Part shown: in pieces, positions 38,658-48,448 of the stretch | How the letters are laid out: each line of letters opens with the position of its first letter | Numbering within the stretch: position 1 is the first letter of the stretch | NCBI GenBank assembly: GCA_030374765.1 | Contig: JARGXX010000007.1 | Coordinates: 682,001 to 746,000 of the forward strand | DNA: 64,000 bases | Origin: Agarophyton chilense | Lineage: Eukaryota > Rhodophyta > Florideophyceae > Gracilariales > Gracilariaceae | Direction: 5' to 3' | Made by a program: the position numbers and the translations under genes | The notes under the pieces: generated by a model | The model's input: only the letters and a program-made list of their open reading frames with translations | Databases searched by the model: none | What the model was told of the DNA's origin: nothing

Positions 38658-40121
38658 ATGTGCGCTTCGTGGGAGCACACCGCCCACGAAGCCGTCATGA
38701 GCGCTTTCGCGCCACCCGCCGCGCTGCGCGTGTCGCGCCCCGCCCGCGTCGCCCGCGTGCGCTGCGTTGCCCCGCCGCAGCCGCAGCCGCAGCCGCAGCC
38801 GCAGCCGCAGCCGCAGCCGCAGCCGCAGCCGCCGTCGCCGTCGCCGTCGCCGCGCCGCTCCAAGCTGCTACTCACGCGTCGCGCGCACCAGCACATGCTG
38901 CGCGCCACGTCGCGCCCCCCGCCCTCGTCCTATTCTGCCTCCTCCTCCTCCTCCTCCTCCACGTTCTCGCCGTCGGCGGCCACGCCGTCGCTGCGCGCGC
39001 CGCCACCGCCGCCGGAGCAGCTGTTGGCGCCGCTGCCGCCGGTGCGCACGTACGTGTTCCAGCGCGCGCTCATCACGGCCGCACGCGGCCACCGTCGCCC
39101 GGCAGATCCGCCGTACCGCTACCTCCGCGTGCGCTACGGCCTACTCACCCCGTTTGCGCCGGGCTATCTCACCGCTAGCAACCCGCGTGCGGCCGGCGCC
39201 CCCGCGCTCAAGCGCTGGTACCTTAACGCGCGCCGCTGGCGTCTGCTACACCAGCCGCTCGCCTCGCCCTCGTCGCGCTTGTTGCTGTCGCGCCGCAAGC
39301 CCCCGCACCCCTCCCCATCCTCGCCCTCGTCTGTGCTCCCGTCGCAGCCGTCGCAGCCGTCGCAACCGCCGCTTGTGCTGCCGCACGTACACGCCACGCG
39401 CTCCGCTGTCGATACCACCTTGGCGCTCGCCCCGCGCCTCATTGTCGTGGGCGACGTCCACGGCTGCATCGACGAATTGCAGGCGCTGCTGCGTCTGGCC
39501 GACTACGCCCCCGGCGACCAGGTTATCTTTCTGGGCGATCTCGTCGCAAAGGGACCCGACAGCGCCGCCGTCGTGCAGCTGGCGCGCGAGATTGGCGCCC
39601 GCACCGTGCGCGGCAACCACGATTACGAGCTCATCCGATTTTGCGCCGCCCGCCGCCGCGGACTCGACCCCGTTGTGTCGCCCGAGCACGCACGCATTGC
39701 CGCTACCCTCTCGCATCAAGACTACAACTTTCTGTGCGACGCCCCGTGGTTCATTGAGTGTGCGCCCTGGAAGCACCTTTTTGTGCACGCTGGCTTCATT
39801 CCGCGCGTCAAGCTCACCCAGCAAAACCCGCGCTTGATGATGAATATGCGTAGCGTACTGCCGGATGGCACTGTCACCGCTAAGAGCGTTGCGGGCTGCG
39901 AGTGGGCCCGCCTCTGGACCGGTCCGCAAACCGTTGTCTTTGGCCATGACGCCTGCCGCGGACTGCAGCAGTACCCCTTTGCAAAGGGCATTGACACCGG
40001 CTGCGTCTACGGCGGCCGCCTCACCGCCCTCTTGCTCCCAGAGAACCGTCTTCTCTCCGTCGCCGCTAAGCGCCCTTATGTGTCCCCCAGAAAGCTCCGA
40101 TCCATTCGCACCACCCCCTGA
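38658..40121 (+). CDS. ApaH-like metallophosphatase with long low-complexity N-terminus
   Basis: A 487-residue protein from ATG 38658; the frame upstream is an AG microsatellite without ATG. Residues 1-250 are Pro/Ser/Ala-rich and include about ten Gln-Pro pairs encoded by a CAGCCG hexamer run (38775-38830). The C-terminal 235 residues are a calcineurin-like phosphoesterase: GDVHGCIDE near 264, FLGDLVAKGPDS near 292, VRGNHDYELI near 318, LFVHAGFIP, FGHDA near 427, and GIDTGCVYGGRLTALLL. This matches the diadenosine-tetraphosphatase (ApaH-like, ALPH) branch. Such enzymes hydrolyse dinucleoside polyphosphates and, in some protists, mRNA caps. The substrate is not readable here. The N-terminus might include a targeting signal, but it is too simple in composition to judge. 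Confidence 0.85.
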   Translation: MCASWEHTAHEAVMSAFAPPAALRVSRPARVARVRCVAPPQPQPQPQPQPQPQPQPQPPSPSPSPRRSKLLLTRRAHQHMLRATSRPPPSSYSASSSSSSSTFSPSAATPSLRAPPPPPEQLLAPLPPVRTYVFQRALITAARGHRRPADPPYRYLRVRYGLLTPFAPGYLTASNPRAAGAPALKRWYLNARRWRLLHQPLASPSSRLLLSRRKPPHPSPSSPSSVLPSQPSQPSQPPLVLPHVHATRSAVDTTLALAPRLIVVGDVHGCIDELQALLRLADYAPGDQVIFLGDLVAKGPDSAAVVQLAREIGARTVRGNHDYELIRFCAARRRGLDPVVSPEHARIAATLSHQDYNFLCDAPWFIECAPWKHLFVHAGFIPRVKLTQQNPRLMMNMRSVLPDGTVTAKSVAGCEWARLWTGPQTVVFGHDACRGLQQYPFAKGIDTGCVYGGRLTALLLPENRLLSVAAKRPYVSPRKLRSIRTTP

Positions 40122-40579
40122 CCCTCTCCTTTCTGTTCTAAACCCCCTCCTCCATCCTTCATCGTCATTAACAACAGCGGCTTTAGTGCAGTGCACACGC
40201 GCTGGAGCCCACCCACTCCGTCTCCATCGCACCCACCGTCGCACCCACCGTCGCACCCACATCGGCGCCCCTCGCCCCTCACCTACACACCTCTCAGCTT
40301 CACGCGTCGCGCCCAGTCCTGCTTCTAGTCCCGCTTCTAGTCCCAGTCCTACTGCCAGCCCCCAGCCCCCAGCCCTGAGTCTCAGCCCCAATGTGATCAA
40401 AACCCGTGCCCACCGACACCAACACCCAAATACAACAACAACAACTGCTGTTGCACCCCGTCAACACGGCCAGTCCTGTCATCAACGCTGTCATCTCCCC
40501 CTGCGAAAAAAAGAACAAGTGTTCAGCACGTCGGAGAGCGCTTCCACCTCCTTGCCCTCGTGCTCCTGCGTGTCGCCCC

Positions 40580-42022
40580 ATGGCCGCTTATTTCCGCTGC
40601 CAAGCACGCCTTTCGCCACGATTCATCTCTCTCTCTCTCTCTCTTTCTCTTTCTCTCTTATTCACAGGTACACTGGCCACCACGTCGACCACCACCACCA
40701 CCACCACCACCACCACAACCACAAAACAACAATACCCGTCCGCAGACCCAGCGCGCCCCCATCTCCTCCTCTGTCGCTTACTAGCCATTCACCGCAACAA
40801 CAACAACAACAACAACACCCTTCCACCGATTGCTCCCGTTCTGCACAACTCTTCCGATTCCGCCCTGCCAGGCTCCGGCACCCACCTCGAACTCTCGCTC
40901 ATCACCGCCTCCATCGCGCTCACAATCCTCATCCGACTCGCCAAAGAAAATCTCCCCGGCCAATTCTTCTCCTCCTTCGGACTGCATGCCAGCCCCGAAC
41001 GGGTTGCGCTCCTGTATGTCCTCGTTCTCATTCTCGTCCTCTCCCTCTCCATCGCATCGCTCACTCTCGGCTGGATTGGACGAATCAGCCTGGAGGCACT
41101 CGTCGCCGTCGGCTTCGCGCTTTCGCCCGCGCTCGCCGATTACAGCTTGCAGCTCTCTCTCGGCCGCCGTCTTTTCAACCTTTTCTTGTTTGCCATTCGA
41201 AAGGGCTACAAAATTCACAACGTCCACGATATCTGCTACGTGCGTGTCGAAAGCCCGTGCAACGCCGTCATCCAGCGCAAAGCTGCCAAGCCGCCCGCCA
41301 AATGTCGCTCAAAGGCGTGTGACGCGCAGATCTACTGCGTGTACCTGGGCAGAAAGGCCATATATTCCTTTCTCGAAGAGTTTGTGACAACTCAAATGCA
41401 CAGACTGCTCCCCAACTGCGTCCGGGAGGAGCAGGTTCGTATCCCGCTCCACACCAGACGCGAAGGTTGCTACACACGTTGCGATGCAATATTGAAAGCG
41501 CGCCTGGTCGGCCATACAAGGCACACCATCGACCTGTGCACCCGCGCCGATGAACCTCGACCTCTGAACATTGACTTTTCTGCAACAAACATCCTGGCTC
41601 TTTCGTTAGTAGACGAGCCGCACAAGGTCTTCTTGGACACCAAGTGCCAGGTTATCGCAGTTGTGAATCTGATTTTCGAAATATGCGCCATTGGAGAGCT
41701 GGCGTGCTTTGTAAGAGGCCACTACTTGGATAGTCACATCCAACAGCTGGTCGGCAGCCAAGGCAAGCAAAATTGGACGCAGTTGAAGGGACGATCGACC
41801 CTGGTCCATAAATGCGTTGTACAGCAACTGCGGCTGTGGGATTGGATGCCTGACAACTTCGAGCACTTTTCTAAGGATGGAGACGCAAACAAGGAGAGTC
41901 TATCCCAACTGTTCTACATTCTACTCGATAAATCAAATATCCTTCACACACGACCCATCCAGACCGGCAAGAGCCTCGTACCGAAGATAGTAAGAGATAT
42001 AAAGGCTTTTGAACTGAATTGA
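40580..42022 (+). CDS. Unknown multi-pass membrane protein
   Basis: No family recognised. From ATG 40580 the frame is 480 codons; an intron ending at the AG of TTATTCACAG (40667) is possible, so the start is uncertain. The first 90 residues are low complexity from CT, CCA and CAA microsatellites (Ser-Leu, Thr and Asn runs). Then come hydrophobic segments: LELSLITASIALTILIRL, a stretch from VALLYVLVLILVLSL, and ISLEALVAVGFALSPALA. The C-terminal 290 residues are soluble-looking, with several Cys and a balanced composition, which argues that this part is real coding sequence. Confidence 0.6.
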   Translation: MAAYFRCQARLSPRFISLSLSLSLSLLFTGTLATTSTTTTTTTTTTTTKQQYPSADPARPHLLLCRLLAIHRNNNNNNNTLPPIAPVLHNSSDSALPGSGTHLELSLITASIALTILIRLAKENLPGQFFSSFGLHASPERVALLYVLVLILVLSLSIASLTLGWIGRISLEALVAVGFALSPALADYSLQLSLGRRLFNLFLFAIRKGYKIHNVHDICYVRVESPCNAVIQRKAAKPPAKCRSKACDAQIYCVYLGRKAIYSFLEEFVTTQMHRLLPNCVREEQVRIPLHTRREGCYTRCDAILKARLVGHTRHTIDLCTRADEPRPLNIDFSATNILALSLVDEPHKVFLDTKCQVIAVVNLIFEICAIGELACFVRGHYLDSHIQQLVGSQGKQNWTQLKGRSTLVHKCVVQQLRLWDWMPDNFEHFSKDGDANKESLSQLFYILLDKSNILHTRPIQTGKSLVPKIVRDIKAFELN

Positions 42023-44690
42023 GAATAATTTGAAGAGTTTCTTTATGAAAAAGTCGATCAATGGCTCGAGTCGTGGGGCTTTAGGACGACTGAACTCTTC
42101 CACACCGAAAACCCTCCACTTCCTTGGCCCAACCTGTCTCGTGATGACCTTTCTTCTACTCCACTCTCCACGTATCATCCCTAGTTCTTGTCAACCGGTC
42201 TACGAAGGGTAGCAATCCTTTAACTTCTTCATGTAAGACCACCGCACACAAGACTAATGTCTCTATACTGTGACATGGGTTATGCTGGGGAAAAAAAAAA
42301 AGTGATCAAATCCACTCGAAGCGCAGGACATGCTGTTTATTTTCATCGCCTCGATGGAACACCAAACTCGTTTTTCGATCTCTCTTACGCGTCTCGCTAC
42401 CTATGAATGGAATACGGTCACGCCAGTGAGCCACGACGCCTATAAATTGTCATGTCCAACCGCTTCATATCGTTTCTCACGCGGGGTTCTTTCTCCCCTG
42501 ATCGTGACGCGGCTTCATGCATACTATGAACCCAAAGATCTCTCGAGAACTTAGGTCTCCGAAACACTGCTTCCTCTCTCTGCAACACACTGATCCGTTC
42601 ACAGATGCTACCCTCCGACGAACGACACCAATGCAGTCGATTATTGTGGGAATGTGCGGCCACTGAAATGCCTTTACACCAGGTTCGAGCCCTGCAAAGG
42701 ATGGCGTAGCTTTGGTCACTGCAGGGGACGCGCTTGCGCACTTGAGCTTGCGCTTGGCACTGGAGCTTTGTATACATCTCTGCCTCCGAGCCTCCGATCA
42801 CCTATGAATCGATCCCGATTTTGGAGCTTTAAATATTGTTCGAGCTCTTGCGGCGCTGCAAATTTGCCGCGCTTGGGGAACAAAGAGCAGTCAGTCCTTC
42901 TAGTTCTATAATGCATCATATAGAATGGCTCGAGCAACTGCATTGATTGTTTACCCGCCAGACTTTGTTGTCAAGCGAATCAATCTTGTCTGACACTCTC
43001 ATCGCAAACTAATACCCTTTGTGCCCTTTATACTTGTGTGGATTCGTCCTTCACGTCGTTGGGAAACACACAAGCGCAACAAACGCAAACAAACAAAAAA
43101 CTCTGCCAAGTGTTCTTGGGTACTAAACCCCCACATGGCGGGGACCAGCAGAATGAAACAACAAAGTGAAAAGAGGCGGCGCGCTGATGATGCGACAAAC
43201 GTCGGCGCATTCATTGTAGTGCCGCATTCGAGTAGATGAGCAGCATTACGCTTCGCAAGACCGTGAACACATAGCCGCAGTTGCCTCCAAAGCTGCGCTT
43301 GACGCACAAGCCGTGGCGCTTGTTTTGCCACAGAATGGTGTGGTTGGCTACTTTAGCAAGTGCGCAATATGGTAATAAGCATCACAGGTGGAGCATCGCT
43401 TACCCAGCGCAGATTCACGTGTTCACCTGCAGTCACGAGGCTCAAAGGGAACCTGATAGTCTTGCGTCGGACACTGCTACAACTTGCCTCGCAGCTCACT
43501 GATATCAAAAAGCTATGTCGGTAGTTTTCCTACAAATGAGCTCGTCGGCACCGACCGGCTGCCCGAGTGGGGTATGAGCTTATCGCATCCCGAGTGTTTT
43601 TCGGGACCTCGAACAGGCGTATTCTGTACCAGAAAAACAGGAAAGCACCGGATCCCGTGTCCTGTTGGGGAACGCAGTAGAAGCATGAGAGCAAGCGTCT
43701 TTTTGCACAATCTTTGTCGGTCCACGTTTCCTTCCTTCATTAAGTTACATATCACATGCAGAACATTGTGAAACGTTACCAGTGTTGATCCGACGTGAAC
43801 ACGCGCCCAAATCATCCTCCTTTTTTGCGTCCGTTGAAAACTACCCGACACTTATCTTCTGCACAGTGGACGTTGGGCTCTATTTCCTATTCTAACAGAG
43901 ATCTACTCTACATGTGAAGTATTTCTCTTTTTTCAAGAAGGCCCGAATCTTTCGTGGCGCTTCCAAGATATGTTTTCAAAGAGACTTTTGATTTAATTAT
44001 CAAAAGTCACTGTTATAGCTCCTATGTCGATAACTTAATTCTTCGACAGCTCGCGTTTGTAAGTGAGCAACACAACACATGGTCGCAGTACTTTCTAACC
44101 GCAGCCACACAGACGCCGCGTAGCTCTCTCTTAGTTGTGTAGGAAGCGACAGGATGCAGTGGCGGCTTATGTCCTTAAGATCATTGTGCTGACAAGACCT
44201 CTGTGAGGCTCGCCTCCCTCAAAATTTTCGGCTTTCGTCGTCTTTTTTACGACAGTGGGCGATTGGTTTGTGTAATCTTCAGCACTGAAGCAACGTTGAG
44301 GAGAACACTGTTGGGATTTGCCAATTTAGAAAGAAAGGGTAAACCTATCGCTGATTGAAGTAATTTTTTACGAGTAAATCGTCTAACTTTCTGGCCTTCT
44401 TCAAAAGAACTGGGGAGGCAGTCACCTGTAGCCTAAAGATTGAGGTGGTATGTGGTTTTAGAATCAGGAACTGTAACGGAACCGAAATAAGACATTTAGA
44501 CGCAAGCGCGCACACGAGCATATGCAGCTGTTTAGTATGGAACGGCACAGAACAGAACAAATGTAGATTACCACAGCGAACAGTTTGAGAACAACAGATT
44601 GCTGGAGGACAATCATAGCTTTAGTTAGGAACTAGTGACAAAATCCATCCTCCATCAGGGGAGAAGGCAGAAAAAGACGTAAACTGAAAC
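42023..44690. other. Gene-poor interval
   Basis: 2.7 kb with only short frames lacking motifs and with composition near 45% GC. A TTCGAGC-containing stretch near 42680 looks like a tRNA T-loop but has no matching acceptor stem. Nothing else is supported. Confidence 0.5.
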
Positions 44691-44701
44691 AACCCGTGTA
44701 A

Positions 44702-44900
44702 CTCACAACCCTGGTCTTACTGGCGATTACTCTGGAATGCCCTGTTCCTGAAATAACGCGGAAAGGTATCGCTTTCTATGCTGATTACTCCGGACATCCG
44801 TCCTGAAATAACAGGTTGTGAGAACGTAGCTTACGCTGAGTACTCCGAACTCTTCGAGTTCTGAACTAACAGGTAGATTACGAGACTACAGTGCTGATCC
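44702..44900. ncRNA. Three tandem hairpin-forming repeats, possible structured RNA
   Basis: Three units about 56 bases apart (44723, 44779, 44835) each carry a conserved G-x-TACTC, then a hairpin, then CTGAA(A/C)TAAC. The hairpin stems differ in sequence but stay complementary: GGAA/TTCC, GGAC/GTCC and GAACTC/GAGTTC. A fourth partial unit starts at 44893. CTCACAACC (44702-44710) and GGTTGTGAG (44814-44822) could pair around the first two. Compensatory change between units suggests RNA structure. The strand and function are unknown. Confidence 0.4.
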
Positions 44901-45909
44901 TCAACAGGAACGGCAGCTCATAATACAGAAAAAGCCCAATTGTCGGCCACTTGCTCAAAGGGCGAGTAGATCAACGGCATGGGTCGCGGACTGAGAGATG
45001 AAAGAATTTGGTCTTTCTTCATTTTTATCGCGAGTATCAAAAGTTGATTCTTTCTCCGTCGTGAGGTTATTCAATATCTCAAGCACAGACAACGCTTTTC
45101 CTGACATTCTATGTAGCTACAAGATTTTCAGCCGTCTTTTGCCCACTAGGCTACTTGGTCATCTTCATAGGACGCGTTAGATCCAAACGATAGTCTCAGA
45201 TGCATGATCGTTCGCTAAAGAACTTGGCCATGCCCTTCAAAGACCCAGCTTTTTGGCCAGCTATACTAATCCCCTTCTTCTCCAGTCGTAATGGGTGCAA
45301 ACTCAGGTTTCCGTTGAATATGCGCGAAAACAGGTCGTCCATTTTTGCGCAAGAGCAAAGCGAATGAATGTACTTAGTGTTGGTGATGCTGCTGCCATTC
45401 ATTTGTTTCGGGACTACGACTCTGACCCGTCGTAGAAGTTGTTGTAAGAGGGGCAACTTTGGCCATTTCATTTCGAGTACATGACCACCGAGATCAAAAG
45501 GTTGTCATCGTGGAAGTAAAGCACGTCGATGATATGTGCATCGCCTGGTTTGGCAACTTAGAGATTCGTTGAAAAAAGTGTGCTTTCAACTTGAATAGAA
45601 TTCTACCACGTCCACGGAGCTGGTCATTTTCTCTTGGACGTCATGGATGAACAGGTAATCGTTCATAATATGTTCCATTGTATAGTGCTCCGGTATTATA
45701 TATTCTGGACCACCACACTTCTTTTGTAAAATCTGACTCCTGCGATGATCAAGAAATGCCGCTTAACACAAAGGAATGCGTTTCCAATTGGCTAGCTATA
45801 TAGCGAGCTACCGCAGCTATCTTGAAAACTCCGGATTAACAGTCGACCCCTCACTCGCGCACGAATCATTTGGATTTGTTGATCAGAAGAATAGAATATA
45901 GTACAGCCT
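44901..45909. other. Gene-poor interval
   Basis: One kb downstream of the pseudouridine synthase end. A 91-codon frame on the minus strand (45196-45471) shows no family motif and its upstream frame has stops. Nothing supported. Confidence 0.45.
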
Positions 45910-47211
45910 TTAGACATTCAAAAGCTGCGGGTCATCTCCTCTGGCTCTCCAATCAGCAAGAACACGAACATTCTCATTTCGCAGCTTTCCATGAACCTCC
46001 GCTAAATGTAAAGCAATAACTCTTGGATCCCTGCCAAGCACACCTCCATCATAAACCCGACCAACAACGTTAGCATACTTGTAGTCACCGTTTATAAGAG
46101 CGCCGCGGGCTGCGAATTGCAATCGAATCTGGTGTGTCTTACCAGTGAGCAAAACAACCTTGGAAATAAACCCGTTTTCTGTTTCCGTACAGGACTCAAC
46201 GAGCAATGAAACCAGCACGAATCCAACTGGTGCTTCTTTCTCACCGAGATACGGTTGTAGAAACGGTGTTTCACTCTTCCCGGCAGCCAGTCTTATTCTC
46301 TTAAAGTACCAATCTTGCATAAGACCAATTTGAACCGGTTTTCTCGTCCACACCAAGTATTGCTTGTTACATCGTGATAACCAGTTGTTCATCTCCGCCG
46401 CATATTCTTTCCGGGTTAGAATGGCGACCCCGCTCGTGCACAAATCCAGTCTTGTAGTGATGCACAGTGAATGCAGCTCGAGGTTCAATCGTCTTTCAGT
46501 CTCTCGCAACAAGTTTTCATTAGCGTTGTCCAATGTGGCGCAGGCTGGAATGCCGGCTGGTTTACATACGGCTGTATAAAGATCTGTTTGACACAAAACA
46601 GAAAAGTTGGTGACGGCAGTGTGTCGCTTTGGGTTGGTGTAGATCCGCACATACACTGGTATGTATGTAGAAAGTGGTTTATAGAGGTCCTCAAAGGCTT
46701 GCCTTCTGGGTTTTGGGCTTACCCGCGGGCTGTATTCTGCCGCGCGAAGATAAACTGCACCAAGCTTTGTCAAGTTAAAAATTCGAATTTGCTCAAGGTC
46801 GGTATTCTCTTTGATATGATCCAGAAGCGTTTTTGGTTCAGTTAGACCGATTGGAGTGAGCAAATGATATATTGTTGGTGTATTCTTCACTTGATCTCCA
46901 AATGGAGAGTATGTTTGCAACGCAGTGTCATTGATGCCTATGGGAGTCTGAAGGAGAGTATTCAAATCCCAGGGAGTAAATCTGTTCGTCTCGGACATCC
47001 TCATCACCTCATTACGATGCTCTGAATCCAGCTTTGCGGTGGTGGAGGTGACAGTGTTTAAAAAACGAGAGAGTTCTAATTTGGGTGATGATGCGTTCTG
47101 TCGCAAAGTACGACGGAGCAAGAACGAGACAAATCTGTAGTACACACAGAAATGATGCATTCGAGCTTCTGCCTTTCGTAATAACAGTTTTCCGGCACGG
47201 CTTTCCCGCAC
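45910..47211 (-). CDS. RluA-type pseudouridine synthase
   Basis: A 433-residue enzyme that isomerises uridine to pseudouridine in RNA. The N-terminal 150 residues are not conserved. They begin with a basic, Ser/Arg-containing stretch with a hydrophobic FCVYYRFVSFLL and could carry an organelle targeting signal. The catalytic domain starts near residue 205 with LYTAVCKPAGIPACAT. The active-site loop ITTRLDLCTSGVAIL near 257 contains the catalytic Asp of the R-LD-x-x-TSG motif. GKTHQIRLQFAARGALINGD near 375 is the second RluA signature. An insertion separates the two motifs. RNA target (rRNA, tRNA or mRNA) cannot be told. ATG 47211 is the first in frame; a later ATG (MHHFC) would also serve. 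Confidence 0.88.
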   Translation of the reverse strand: MRESRAGKLLLRKAEARMHHFCVYYRFVSFLLRRTLRQNASSPKLELSRFLNTVTSTTAKLDSEHRNEVMRMSETNRFTPWDLNTLLQTPIGINDTALQTYSPFGDQVKNTPTIYHLLTPIGLTEPKTLLDHIKENTDLEQIRIFNLTKLGAVYLRAAEYSPRVSPKPRRQAFEDLYKPLSTYIPVYVRIYTNPKRHTAVTNFSVLCQTDLYTAVCKPAGIPACATLDNANENLLRETERRLNLELHSLCITTRLDLCTSGVAILTRKEYAAEMNNWLSRCNKQYLVWTRKPVQIGLMQDWYFKRIRLAAGKSETPFLQPYLGEKEAPVGFVLVSLLVESCTETENGFISKVVLLTGKTHQIRLQFAARGALINGDYKYANVVGRVYDGGVLGRDPRVIALHLAEVHGKLRNENVRVLADWRARGDDPQLLNV

Positions 47212-47811
47212 GCCAAGCGAAGGTCAGAAACACAACTATAGAGTACAGGATATCTTCAGGTGTACCGATTTCGGAGGATAGGGATCATCTGGGAGTTTAA
47301 GAGAGAGGATTGAACACTTCTTTAACAGCGTAGAGCGCTGCATTCTGTAGACTCCTAGGCTCATTCAGGGTGGATTCCCGGTGAAAACGTAGGGGTCAGG
47401 ATGGAACAACTGCTCTCATCCGTCATATGACCCTCTTCTGACTAGAGAGAGAAAACAATTGTGCTACGTGTACAGTATAGTTCTGTAACCCACATAACCC
47501 GTCCGCCTCTGCAATGCGGATTCGGGCGAGTGCTTCTCAAGACGTTTAGGACAGTAATAATTGGTAGCAAACAGCAATTCATACCTAGTGTCTAATAGTG
47601 CAATGTTGATCACCTATGTGCATCGTAGGTGGTAGCAAATACTAGCGCTTGATTGGTATTCACTAAATCACAGCTCAAGTAAGAACCTTACGAAAAAAAG
47701 GGCATCAACCCGGATTTCGGTAGAATCTTCCATTGGTCGGAGATCGATCAAAGAGGAAGTGGCAGCTCCATTCGTAAATCGAAGTGTGCTTGTTCGTCAA
47801 CCCCAATCAAG
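47212..47811. other. Shared upstream region of divergent genes
   Basis: 600 bases between the pseudouridine synthase (minus) and the ERG28-like gene (plus). No gene seen. It should carry both promoters. Confidence 0.5.
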
Positions 47812-48225
47812 ATGTCCGTTCTCTCACCGCACAGTCCCCCAATGCCCATATGGGTTTTGATAACAGGAGTCGCGGGACTGTCGGCCAGCATCGGGGCATG
47901 CCTCAGGCCGCTCTCGCCCCACAAGACCCTATACAATCGGGTGCCATCCACTGCTGATCCTGCTTTTGCGCGCATGTACGCCACTTGGCTTCTCACATCG
48001 ACTACAATTCGTTTTGGTTTCTTCTTCGCTCCGCAAAGAGGGCAAGAGACTATCGTTTTTTGGCTTGCGTTCGCTACGTACTTGATCGCATTGTGGCACT
48101 TTTTTCTCGAAATCTTTGTGTTTCGAACCGCCTCTTTGAGACCAGGAGGATTTGCACCGTTGATGGTCGCAAGCTTTAGCATCATGTGGTTCGCTGCTGT
48201 GGTTGTTGGTATCATCGAGTCCTAA
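47812..48225 (+). CDS. ERG28-like ER membrane protein of sterol synthesis
   Basis: A 137-residue protein with four hydrophobic helices. In yeast and plants ERG28 is an ER scaffold that tethers the C-4 demethylation enzymes (ERG25, ERG26, ERG27). The visible family pattern is YNRVPS near residue 41, then ARMYATWLLTSTTIRFGFF, then the third helix with ALWHFFLEIFVFRTASL, then APLMVASFSIMWF. Small size, helix spacing and the R-x-xxFF ... LWHF-x-x-E-x-xVF-x-TA-x-L signature fit ERG28 well. ATG 47812 gives the usual short luminal start. The gene is convergent with the dehydrogenase gene, 223 bases apart. Confidence 0.82.
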   Translation: MSVLSPHSPPMPIWVLITGVAGLSASIGACLRPLSPHKTLYNRVPSTADPAFARMYATWLLTSTTIRFGFFFAPQRGQETIVFWLAFATYLIALWHFFLEIFVFRTASLRPGGFAPLMVASFSIMWFAAVVVGIIES

Positions 48226-48448
48226 CAGGGATTTTGAAGGATAGCACGACATTCCGTGACGAGCACAAAATTGGATGTAGTTTCGAAGAACGATACCCAG
48301 TCACTTTACAACAGTATCTTTCGGACAGAATAAAGGACGACCCATCTTTTGCGCAATCTATCTTCCAATGTCGCGAAGGTTGCCTTGCTGAGCAAAACAT
48401 TTAAATCAATCATAATACGTTAAACAGGAAGCGCACTCAGCAAATGAA

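Noticed and set aside
39246-40400. A 384-codon frame on the minus strand opposite the ApaH-like phosphatase
   Set aside because: It is the shadow of a GC-rich coding strand. The plus frame has all phosphoesterase motifs and the minus frame has none.
42655-42705. tRNA-like T-arm (GGTTCGAGCCC) near 42680
   Set aside because: No acceptor, D or anticodon stems fit around it, and the T stem has only four pairs.
45196-45471. A 91-codon minus-strand frame
   Set aside because: The upstream frame is broken and no family is recognised, so there is too little to call a gene.
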